Source: JAOUEE01 sp051011595
GTDB lineage: Bacteria; Actinomycetota; Acidimicrobiia; Acidimicrobiales; SHLQ01
Direction of reading: 5' to 3'
Length of the DNA stretch: 25,487 bases
Assembly: GCA_051011595.1 (NCBI GenBank)
Contig: JBPCTQ010000154.1
Span: 1-25,487, forward strand
Under the pieces are notes generated by a model. The model worked only from the letters and a program-made list of their open reading frames with translations. It made no database searches and was not told the DNA's origin. Positions 1-6,535 of the stretch are shown in pieces. The number at the start of each line of letters is the position of its first letter. The stretch's first letter is position 1. Made by a program: the position numbers and the translations under genes.

Positions 1-160
1 GTGTCGTCCGCGTCACGCGCGGGGTCGTGGCCAGAGAGAGGCACGATCTGCCAATCGGCACAGCGATACGGGCGTCAAGGCTTCGCGAACGCCCCCTCGC
101 AATTGATCCGTCGGACCTAGAAGCATCGCCGGCCGACCAAAGGCCGCATTGACGTGCCTG
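1..160. other. left-edge stretch without a supported gene
   Basis: No frame in this stretch gives a recognisable protein. One plus-strand frame is open from base 1 to a TAG at 118-120 and could be the last 39 codons of a gene entering from the left, but its sequence is Arg/Ser-rich with no motif. No U-tract terminator or tRNA-like fold is visible. It is the region downstream of the minus-strand von Willebrand gene that ends at 161. Confidence 0.4.
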
Positions 161-1519
161 TCAGCTGGTCTGATGGCCTATTTCTTCGCTCACCAGGCGC
201 ACCACCAGCTGATCGAGCGCCAACACGCTGTAGTCGTCGACGTCGAATTCGGGGCGTTCGGTACCGGGTCCGCCGTCGGCACCGTAGGTGAGGAAGACGA
301 ACGGGGCCCCGGTGAGCTGGGCCACCTGGCGAAACACGTACTCGCCGGCCCCGTCGAGCCCACTCGACGCGATGGGAAAGACCTTGATGCCGGACTCGTT
401 GGCCCGCAGTGCCGCGTCGGCGTAGTCGAAACGGTTCTGAGGATCGTCGAGATGAGGCGGGGCATCGGCCACCAGAAAGACCAGGCTGATTGCCTCTCCC
501 GATCGCCACGAAACCCCCTCCACGGCCTCGTGCAGTGCTTCATCGACGGCCTCGGGGTTGTCCCCTCCCCCATCGGCGACCACTGCGTCCAGCTCCACCT
601 GGAAGCCCTCGACGTCGGACGTGAAGTCGGTGGTCCGGGTGAGGTACTCGTCGCCGTGGTCGCGGTACGTCACCATCGCGAAGCGGAGATCGACCTGTGA
701 CTGTTCGGCCGAAATCTGGTCGGCCACCGACGCCATGTTGGTCTTCAGACGGTTGATCTCGTCGCTCATCGAGCCGGTGGCGTCGATGAGAAACAACACG
801 TCGAGGGCGGTGACCGGTTGGCGCTCGACGTCGAGGGTGATGACATGATCGGTCTCGGCCGAATCGAGCTCGGCCATCACCGTCTCGTCGCCGTAGCCCA
901 CTTCGACGGAGTAGCCCACCGGTTGCCGCTGGGAGGGCTCGTCCCCCGGATCACCCGGGGGAAAGGCAAACACCCGGCCATCGGCGTGGCTTCGGGCCCG
1001 ATGCACGACCTCGTCCCCGGCCAGCAGCTCCACCATCGCCCCGGCGATCGGCGCACCATCGGTGTCGACGACGGTGATCACCTGCCGATCGGACACGTCG
1101 ACGGTGGTGACACCTTCCACCGGCGAAGTGGCGAGGAAATCCAGGTAGTCGCCGAAGTCGGCGTTGTCGTCGACCCAGCCGGCATTGAGGCCGACGTTTT
1201 GTCGAGAGGGCGCATAGTCCTCGGAGGTGGCTGCGCCGGCCGTCCCTTCGTCACTCAGCCGTTCGGCGCCGTCGGCCGCTTCGAGCGACTCGGAAGACGC
1301 GACCGAGGCCGATCCATGGTCGGAGGATGCTTCGTCACCAGCCCCATCGTCGCCGGAGGCCCTGTCATCACCGGAGGCGCTGTCATCGTCGGAGACGCTG
1401 GCGCCGGTGGGCACACCCGGCTCGGCCTCGGTGACGGTGGTGCCGGCATCGTCACTCGACGAACAGGCGGCGGCCGCCATGACAAGAACGAGGCCAACAG
1501 CGGCGAGTCGACGATCCAT
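161..1519 (-). CDS. von Willebrand factor A domain lipoprotein
   Basis: A 452-aa secreted lipoprotein. The N-terminus has two Arg, a short hydrophobic segment and a lipobox ending AAAC with Cys19 as the lipidation site. A long Ser/Asp-rich linker follows (about 25-80), then a beta-rich segment resembling a carboxypeptidase-regulatory or Ig-like domain (about 135-230). A C-terminal VWA domain starts near residue 240: the MIDAS sequence reads DATGSM (Thr in the first Ser position, as in many bacterial VWA proteins), with a later Asp in VADAPPH. Such proteins usually bind ligands through a divalent metal at the cell surface; the ligand is unknown. The ATG at 1519 is supported by GGGAGG four bases upstream. 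It depends on Lgt for lipidation, which is notable because lgt in this window is interrupted. Confidence 0.9.
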   Translation of the reverse strand: MDRRLAAVGLVLVMAAAACSSSDDAGTTVTEAEPGVPTGASVSDDDSASGDDRASGDDGAGDEASSDHGSASVASSESLEAADGAERLSDEGTAGAATSEDYAPSRQNVGLNAGWVDDNADFGDYLDFLATSPVEGVTTVDVSDRQVITVVDTDGAPIAGAMVELLAGDEVVHRARSHADGRVFAFPPGDPGDEPSQRQPVGYSVEVGYGDETVMAELDSAETDHVITLDVERQPVTALDVLFLIDATGSMSDEINRLKTNMASVADQISAEQSQVDLRFAMVTYRDHGDEYLTRTTDFTSDVEGFQVELDAVVADGGGDNPEAVDEALHEAVEGVSWRSGEAISLVFLVADAPPHLDDPQNRFDYADAALRANESGIKVFPIASSGLDGAGEYVFRQVAQLTGAPFVFLTYGADGGPGTERPEFDVDDYSVLALDQLVVRLVSEEIGHQTS

Positions 1520-1523
1520 GATT

Positions 1524-1547
1524 CCTCCCGAGGGGTCGGTCGGGAGG
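1524..1547 (-). promoter_or_regulatory. hairpin that encloses the Shine-Dalgarno of the VWA gene
   Basis: The arms CCTCCCG (1524-1530) and CGGGAGG (1541-1547) are perfect 7-bp complements around a 10-nt loop. On the minus-strand transcript the downstream arm is the GGGAGG Shine-Dalgarno itself, four bases before the ATG, so folding would hide the ribosome site. The effect on translation is inference. Confidence 0.4.
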
Positions 1548-1558
1548 TAAGACGACGT

Positions 1559-1581
1559 GACGGGAACCGCTGGTTCCCGTC
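1559..1581. terminator. perfect 10-bp stem-loop between helicase and VWA genes
   Basis: The arms at 1559-1568 and 1572-1581 (GACGGGAACC and its complement) form a perfect 10-bp stem with a 3-nt loop, 20 bases after the helicase stop. No clear U-run follows on either strand, so it is either a U-less terminator, common in GC-rich actinobacteria, or an RNA-processing hairpin between the two minus-strand genes. Confidence 0.45.
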
Positions 1582-1600
1582 CTGACGCCGACGAGGTGGG

Positions 1601-2764
1601 TCAGGCAGCTTCGCTGGGGTCGAAGGCGGCCAGATCCTGGAGGCGTTCGTCGTTGCTGAACATCTCCACGATCGGCTGTTCGAGCTTGAGCCGCTTCTGG
1701 AGGCGCCTCACCTCGAGCTCTTCCTTCCAGATGACGAGGGTGACCACCAGGCCTCCGGCCCCGGCTCGGGCGGTACGGCCCGAACGATGCAGGTACGCCT
1801 TGTGGTCCTGGGGTGGGTCGTAGTGCACCACCAGGTCGACGTCGTCGACGTGGATGCCGCGAGCGGCCACGTCGGTGGCCACCAGCACGTGCAGCTTGCC
1901 GTCGGCGAAGTCGGACAGCGCCCGCTCGCGATGGCTCTGGCGCAGATCGCCGTGGATGGCCGCCGCGTCGATGTCGAGCTTGTCGAGCTCACCGGCGAGC
2001 TTGTCGCACATCCACTTGGTGCGGCAGAACATGATGGTTCGGTTGGCACTGCGACTGACGGCGCCCGCCACCTTGGCTTTGTCCATCTCGTGGACGGCGA
2101 TGAAACGGTGCACCATCTCCTCGACGGTGACCTCTTTGGAGTCGACCTCACACATCACCGGGTCGGTCTGGTAGCGCTTGATGAGGGTGTTCACCACCCC
2201 GTCGAGGGTGGCCGAGAAGAGCAGCGTCTGGTGGGTGCCGTCGATGTGGCGCAGCAGCCACTCGACCTGGGGCAGGAAACCCATGTCGGCCATACGGTCG
2301 GCCTCGTCGACCACCACGTGGGCCACCTTGGCCAGCGACACCTCTTTGCGTTCGATGAGATCGATCATGCGACCGGGTGTGGCCACCACCAGATCGACGC
2401 CGGCACCGAGCTTCTTGATCTGGCGTTCGATGTCGGCCCCGCCGTAGATGGCCAGGACCGTGCGCCCCACGGCTTTTCCGAGGGGCGCCAGCTCGTCGCA
2501 GACCTGGTTGGCGAGCTCGCGGGTGGGCACCAGCACCAGTCCTGTCGGCGATTTGGGATCGGCCTCGGCCATTCGCTCCAGTACGGGTATGCCGAAGGCG
2601 AGGGTCTTCCCCGATCCGGTTTTGGCCTTGCCGCAGACATCTTCGCCGGCGAGAGCGTCGGGGAGCGCCAGCTCCTGGATGGGAAACGGGGACTCGATAC
2701 CCCGATCGGCGAGTACCTGGGCGATGGACTCGGAGACGCCCAGCTCACGAAATGTGGTTGTCAT
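1601..2764 (-). CDS. DEAD-box ATP-dependent RNA helicase
   Basis: A 387-aa helicase core that unwinds RNA duplexes using ATP, probably in ribosome assembly or mRNA turnover. Motifs in order: Q motif (Phe5, PIQ 28-30), Walker A AKTGSGKT (47-54), PTRELA (80-85), TPGR (129-132), DEAD inside VVDEADRM (153-156), SAT (184-186), and in the second RecA domain the ARGIHV and HRSGRTAR motifs. There is almost no C-terminal extension, so it is a minimal RhlE/DeaD-type protein. I chose ATG 2764 because homologous cores start right there (MTTTFREL); an open frame continues upstream to 2866 but its extra 34 residues are low-complexity and would overlap the end of the neighbouring gene. It lies 76 nt downstream of the alkyltransferase-like gene, same strand. 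Confidence 0.93.
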   Translation of the reverse strand: MTTTFRELGVSESIAQVLADRGIESPFPIQELALPDALAGEDVCGKAKTGSGKTLAFGIPVLERMAEADPKSPTGLVLVPTRELANQVCDELAPLGKAVGRTVLAIYGGADIERQIKKLGAGVDLVVATPGRMIDLIERKEVSLAKVAHVVVDEADRMADMGFLPQVEWLLRHIDGTHQTLLFSATLDGVVNTLIKRYQTDPVMCEVDSKEVTVEEMVHRFIAVHEMDKAKVAGAVSRSANRTIMFCRTKWMCDKLAGELDKLDIDAAAIHGDLRQSHRERALSDFADGKLHVLVATDVAARGIHVDDVDLVVHYDPPQDHKAYLHRSGRTARAGAGGLVVTLVIWKEELEVRRLQKRLKLEQPIVEMFSNDERLQDLAAFDPSEAA

Positions 2765-2840
2765 GTTCTCTGGTTCGTTGGATTGGGCGAGCGCGGAGGT
2801 GCTACCAGCCCGGGTCAACGATAGCGGCGAGCGCTCCGAG

Positions 2841-3113
2841 TCAGTTGGGGCGGACCCGACCGTCACACACCTCGACGCCTTCGTCGCCCAGCAGCTGTTG
2901 CTGCTCGACCTCGTGGCCCGGCACCAGACGCCCGGTGGCGGTGATCACTCGCCACCACGGATGGCCCGTGGAGGTACGCAGGTAGGTTCCCACCGCGCGG
3001 GCGGCCCCGGGGTATCCCGCCTCGGCGGCCACCTCGCCGTAGGTGACCACGTCACCCGGCCCCAGTGAATCGAGCACGGCCGCCACCGCATCGGCGAACG
3101 GCGTCTCGTTCAA
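2841..3113 (-). CDS. alkyltransferase-like (ATL/MGMT-fold) DNA-repair protein
   Basis: A 90-aa stand-alone C-terminal MGMT fold. It has the helix-turn-helix region with the Tyr/Arg base-flipping segment (VVTYGEVA ... GAARAVGTYLR). The active-site PCHR of O6-alkylguanine transferases is replaced by PWWR (about 52-55), so it has no acceptor Cys. This is the hallmark of ATLs, which bind alkylated guanine and hand it to nucleotide-excision repair. The start is a TTG whose last bases overlap the TGA of the cyclase gene (TTGA, 3110-3113), so it is probably translationally coupled to the cyclase. Its length is normal for the family. Confidence 0.9.
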   Translation of the reverse strand: MNETPFADAVAAVLDSLGPGDVVTYGEVAAEAGYPGAARAVGTYLRTSTGHPWWRVITATGRLVPGHEVEQQQLLGDEGVEVCDGRVRPN

Positions 3114-3658
3114 CTCGGTTCCAGCCGGACCAGCTCGACCGGCTGGGCGATGCCGCGAACCTTACGAGCGCCGACCGGCCGACTGACGGTGTTGGCGGGC
3201 AGCGGCCGATCGAGCACCCATTCCGGCGCCAACACTTCGTTGGGTTGTGCCTCATCGCAGAGGCGGGCGGCCAGGTTCACCGGCGTGCCGATGTGATCGT
3301 CACCCTCCATGAGGATGACCGGTCCGTGGGCGACGCCGGCTCGAATGGGAAGGGCGATGCCGATGTCATCCCGCTCGGCATCGACGCCGATGTCGGTGAC
3401 CGCTTCGAGCAGGTTGGTCAAGTCGATGGCCACCAGCATGGCTCCGTCACCCAACCACTTGGCCACCCTGACCCCCCTCGACGACGCCACGTCGCGTACG
3501 ACGCGCCGGAACCGACCCAACATGGCGACCGCCTGGTCGTCGCCTTCGGTCTCGGTGAAAGCCGTGAAACCCGAGATGTCGATGAACGAAAAGGAACGCT
3601 CGACCCGCCGAACCGGTCTGTCGTTTCGACCCACGAACGAAGCGTAGGCCCACCCCAC
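3110..3658 (-). CDS. class III adenylate/guanylate cyclase, single soluble domain
   Basis: A 182-aa protein that consists essentially of one class III cyclase homology domain, with no membrane or sensor region. Catalytic positions are intact: metal-binding Asp27 in FIDISGFT and Asp71 in KWLGDG, Lys67 four residues before that Asp, Asp121 seven residues before Asn128, and Arg132 in the VNLAAR segment. Lys67 plus Asp121 is the ATP-selecting pair of adenylyl cyclases, so cAMP is the expected product; a homodimer is needed for activity. The start is a GTG at 3658, with another GTG eight codons later as an alternative, and neither has a strong Shine-Dalgarno. It overlaps the ATL gene by 4 nt and is divergent from the hydrolase gene at 3679. 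Confidence 0.85.
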   Translation of the reverse strand: MGWAYASFVGRNDRPVRRVERSFSFIDISGFTAFTETEGDDQAVAMLGRFRRVVRDVASSRGVRVAKWLGDGAMLVAIDLTNLLEAVTDIGVDAERDDIGIALPIRAGVAHGPVILMEGDDHIGTPVNLAARLCDEAQPNEVLAPEWVLDRPLPANTVSRPVGARKVRGIAQPVELVRLEPS

Positions 3659-3664
3659 CGCGAG

Positions 3665-3670
3665 TACCGT
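3665..3670 (+). promoter_or_regulatory. -10 element for leaderless hydrolase transcript
   Basis: TACCGT fits the actinobacterial TANNNT -10 motif and ends 8 nt before the ATG at 3679, so transcription would begin at or next to the start codon. No convincing -35 is visible. Confidence 0.35.
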
Positions 3671-3678
3671 GCCGGGCG

Positions 3679-4488
3679 ATGACTCCTCTCACCCTGCTCG
3701 ACGACTGGCCGGTGGCCAACGTCTCGGCCGCGTGGGTGGACCCCCACGGTCGGGTCGTGACCCACGGGGACGTCCGCCGGCGGTACCACCTGGCGTCGCT
3801 GACCAAACTGCTGACCGGCGCTGCCGTCCACATCGCGCACGACGAAGGCACCATCGACCTGGCCCAGCCGATCGACGACCTCGATGGCGCCGACGGCCGC
3901 GACCTGCTCGCTCACAGCTCGGGGTTGGGGCCCGACGACCCCACCGGGTTGACCGCGCCACACCGCCGGCGCATGTACTCCAACGCCGGCTACGAGCTGA
4001 TCGCCGAACGGGTGGCGGCTGCCGCCGGATTCCCCTTCGCCGACTATCTGCGCGAGGCGGTCTTCGAGCCCCTGACCATGCCGGACAGCCGGCTCGACGG
4101 ATCTCCCGCCGCCGGTGCCACCGCCTCGGTTCACGATCTGGTGACCTTCCTGACTGCGGTGCGCGACGGCAGCCTGCTGTCGGCCGAAGCCAAGGCTCGT
4201 TTCACCACGGCGCACCTCCCCGCTCTCGACGGAGTCCTGCCCGGATTCGGTCGCCATCAACCCAACCCGTGGGGCCAGGGCCCCGAGATCCGCGGCGAGA
4301 AGTCCCCCCACTGGACTGGTACGGACAACAGCCCGGTCACGTGGGGTCATTTCGGCCAGAGCGGCGGCCTGTTGTGGCACGACCCGGTCGCCATGGTGTC
4401 GCTGATCGTGCTCACCGATGAGCCGTTCGGCGAGTGGGCATCGGCCCGGTGGCCGGGGCTGTCCGACGCCGTGCTGTCAGCGGGGTGA
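3679..4488 (+). CDS. serine beta-lactamase-related hydrolase (class C/esterase fold)
   Basis: A 269-aa protein of the beta-lactamase/penicillin-binding-protein-like esterase family. It has the SxxK nucleophile motif SLTK (Ser40, Lys43), the Tyr-x-Asn motif YSN (100-102), the LLAHSSGL segment, and an HFGQSGG third motif near the C-terminus. There is no signal peptide or lipobox, so it should act in the cytoplasm as an esterase or peptidase rather than in antibiotic resistance. It is shorter than typical AmpC-like proteins (about 380 aa), but all catalytic motifs are present. The ATG lies 8 nt after a TACCGT -10 element, with no Shine-Dalgarno, which fits a leaderless mRNA. Confidence 0.88.
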   Translation: MTPLTLLDDWPVANVSAAWVDPHGRVVTHGDVRRRYHLASLTKLLTGAAVHIAHDEGTIDLAQPIDDLDGADGRDLLAHSSGLGPDDPTGLTAPHRRRMYSNAGYELIAERVAAAAGFPFADYLREAVFEPLTMPDSRLDGSPAAGATASVHDLVTFLTAVRDGSLLSAEAKARFTTAHLPALDGVLPGFGRHQPNPWGQGPEIRGEKSPHWTGTDNSPVTWGHFGQSGGLLWHDPVAMVSLIVLTDEPFGEWASARWPGLSDAVLSAG

Positions 4489-4532
4489 CTTGAGTCTCAC
4501 CCACCGCGTGCCGATGGGTCGGGGTGCACGTG

Positions 4533-5516
4533 ATGGACGGCCCTGCCGTCGACCGTTTGGCCGAGATTCGGGCCCGATCGCTGTTGCACCAGCTCGGGGT
4601 GGCCGCCAGCGAACCCGTCCATCGGCTGTCCAGCGTCACCAATGAGGTGTGGTGCTCGGGTGAGCTGATCGTTCGCATCAACCGTCGGGCCGACGGTCGC
4701 CTGACCCAAGAGGTGACGACCGCGGCCCGACTGCCCGCCGAGATCGGCTACCCCGAGATCGTCGATTCGGGCACCACCGACGGCATGGAGTGGATGGCCA
4801 CCCGACGCCTGCCCGGTGTGGCTCTCAGCCGGGTGTGGCCTCGCATCGACGACGCCGAGCGCAAGGCACTCACCGAGGAGTTCGCCGAACGCCTGCAGAT
4901 CCTGCATCAGACCGATGCCACCGGCCTGGCCGTCTCCAGCCAGGCCCCCCAACTGGTCGACTTCCATCGACCGGACCGCCTGGGCCGGCTCCGCCAGGAC
5001 CTGACCCGGGCCTACCAGCTCCCCCACGTGCCCAAGTCACTCATGATGGCGATCGCCGGCATGGTCGAGGACGCTGCCCCACAGGTCGAATCGGTGACCG
5101 CCACCACGCTGGTGCATGGTGACCTCACCTTCGAGAACGTGCTGTACCACCAGGGTCGGATCCAGGCCATCCTCGACTTCGAATGGGCCCGGGCCGCACC
5201 CCCGGACCTCGACCTCGACGTGCTGTTGCGCTTCGTGTGGTTCCCCAAGCTGCACGTGGCACCGGACTACGTGGAACAGACCACCGACGGCATGTACCGC
5301 ATGCTGCCCCGTCAGATCGAGGCGGTGTACCCGGAACTGTTCGCCCCCGCGGCACTGCTCGACCGGCTGCTGGTGTACTCCATCGGATTCGACGTGCGGG
5401 ACCTGCTCCGGTTCCCACCCACGGGCCCGATGGACGGGCTCGGTCCCCACCATCCTCTGGTGCGACTGCGCAACACCGCCGAAAGGTGGAGTCACCTCCA
5501 CCAGCTGACCCGCTAG
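4533..5516 (+). CDS. aminoglycoside phosphotransferase (APH)-fold kinase
   Basis: A 327-aa small-molecule kinase. It has the Brenner motif HGDLTFEN (His195, Asp197 catalytic base, Asn202) followed by the metal-binding DFE (Asp215). The N-lobe is divergent but carries a conserved VTNEVW segment. Members of this fold phosphorylate aminoglycosides, homoserine, choline or other metabolites; nothing here points to a particular substrate. I chose ATG 4533 because a GGGG sits 8 nt upstream; in-frame GTGs at 4524 and 4530 are alternatives. It lies 44 nt after the hydrolase gene. Its TAG stop (5514-5516) shares the palindrome CTAG with the TAG stop of the convergent lgt. Confidence 0.85.
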   Translation: MDGPAVDRLAEIRARSLLHQLGVAASEPVHRLSSVTNEVWCSGELIVRINRRADGRLTQEVTTAARLPAEIGYPEIVDSGTTDGMEWMATRRLPGVALSRVWPRIDDAERKALTEEFAERLQILHQTDATGLAVSSQAPQLVDFHRPDRLGRLRQDLTRAYQLPHVPKSLMMAIAGMVEDAAPQVESVTATTLVHGDLTFENVLYHQGRIQAILDFEWARAAPPDLDLDVLLRFVWFPKLHVAPDYVEQTTDGMYRMLPRQIEAVYPELFAPAALLDRLLVYSIGFDVRDLLRFPPTGPMDGLGPHHPLVRLRNTAERWSHLHQLTR

Positions 5517-6181
5517 CTGGACGACGTTTCTTCGTCGGTGTCGGCGACCACGTCCTCGACATCTGGTTCGGTCGGCTCACCATCGTCGGCTGCATCTTCG
5601 GCGGAGTCGCTGTCGGCGGCCTGATCGTGGGAATCGTCATTGGTGGCCTGACCGTCGGAATCGCCGTCGTCGGCCGAGTCGTCGGCCCCCCGGCGCAGCC
5701 CACCCCAGAAGATGGCCACCAGACCGCAGACGATGGCGAAGAGGCTGACCCACACGTTCACCCGGACCCCGAGGACCAGGCTGGCTTTGTCGATCCGGAT
5801 GAGCTCCACCCACAGCCGGCCCAGGCCGTACCCCAACACGTAGACCGCGATGAGACGACCGGGCTTGAGCACTCGCTTGCGGTCGACGAACAGCAGCACC
5901 CCCACCAGGGCCAGGTTCCACAAGCTCTCGTAGAGAAAGGTGGGATGGAAGGTGGTCTCGCCGACGTATTGGGGGGTCCGCTCGGCCACGATCTCTTCGT
6001 CGATCTCGAGCGCCCACGGCAGGTCGGTGGGTTCGCCGTACAACTCCTGGTTGAACCAGTTGCCCCATCGACCGATGGCCTGGGCCAGCGGCAACGACGG
6101 CACCAGGGCGTCGCTCATCTCGCCCACCGACCAGCCGTTGCGGCGCATGACCCAGATGCCCACGAGGACGCCGGCGAGCAT
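5513..6181 (-). CDS. C-terminal open fragment of lgt after the amber codon
   Basis: This is the 222-codon open part from the first ATG after the TAG. It holds the Lgt signature, the later helices and the acidic tail, but lacks the first helices and the conserved ITDW region. Reinitiation here would give a truncated enzyme of doubtful activity. It is listed because an automatic gene finder would call it separately. Confidence 0.5.
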   Translation of the reverse strand: MLAGVLVGIWVMRRNGWSVGEMSDALVPSLPLAQAIGRWGNWFNQELYGEPTDLPWALEIDEEIVAERTPQYVGETTFHPTFLYESLWNLALVGVLLFVDRKRVLKPGRLIAVYVLGYGLGRLWVELIRIDKASLVLGVRVNVWVSLFAIVCGLVAIFWGGLRRGADDSADDGDSDGQATNDDSHDQAADSDSAEDAADDGEPTEPDVEDVVADTDEETSSS

Positions 6182-6238
6182 GCCACCGGGTATCCCGAGC
6201 CCGCCCTCACAGATCTTGAAGGCATCACCCCACCGAAC

Positions 6239-6487
6239 CTAGAACGACCGCCAATCAGTGATGACGTGATAGAGCCGCGCACCGATCAGACCGGCCGGCA
6301 CCGCCCACATGGCCACGGTGGTGACGTCGTCGGCCTCGCCCCCTCGGGCCTGCCAGCGACGCTGACCGAGCCAAACGGCGGCCAACACACCGAGGGCGAT
6401 CATCAGCCCGTAGGCGGTCAGCGTGAGCGGCCCGATGTTGATGGTGTCCTGGCTCGGACTGGGGATGGAGGCGAGAAGTTCGATCAT
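6239..6487 (-). CDS. N-terminal fragment of lgt up to the amber codon
   Basis: This is the open 82-codon part before the TAG. It holds the first two or three membrane helices of Lgt and ends at ITDWRSF. On its own it lacks the catalytic signature, so it should not be active. The ATG at 6487 has no clear Shine-Dalgarno and lies 48 nt after the acyl-CoA dehydrogenase stop. Confidence 0.5.
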   Translation of the reverse strand: MIELLASIPSPSQDTINIGPLTLTAYGLMIALGVLAAVWLGQRRWQARGGEADDVTTVAMWAVPAGLIGARLYHVITDWRSF

Positions 6488-6535
6488 GACAACGAAGCGG
6501 GAACCCGGCTCAGACCTGCTCGATTCCGAGTCTCA

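Larger units (their letters stand above)
5513..6487 (-). pseudogene. lgt: lgt, prolipoprotein diacylglyceryl transferase, split by in-frame TAG
   Basis: The full reading frame would encode 324 residues of the membrane enzyme that transfers diacylglyceryl from phosphatidylglycerol to the lipobox Cys of prolipoproteins. The N-terminal part (6487-6242) has the typical start IPSPSQ, the Tyr in LTAYGLM and GARLYHVITDW. An amber codon at 6241-6239 then interrupts the frame, and the same frame continues without any shift into GDAFKICEGGLGIPGG, GRWGNWFNQELYG (family signature), HPTFLYES and VELIRIDKA. An Asp-rich cytoplasmic tail, common in actinobacterial Lgt, ends the protein. All key downstream residues are intact. 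The family usually has Trp where ICEGG has Cys (TGG to TGT). Seven other genes in this window end in TAG, so general amber recoding is unlikely. Mutation, sequencing error or local readthrough remain possible. Confidence 0.88.

Noticed and set aside
6239..6241. Amber codon reassignment as the explanation for the lgt interruption
   Set aside because: TAG is the natural stop of at least seven other genes in the window, so a genome-wide sense meaning is unlikely.
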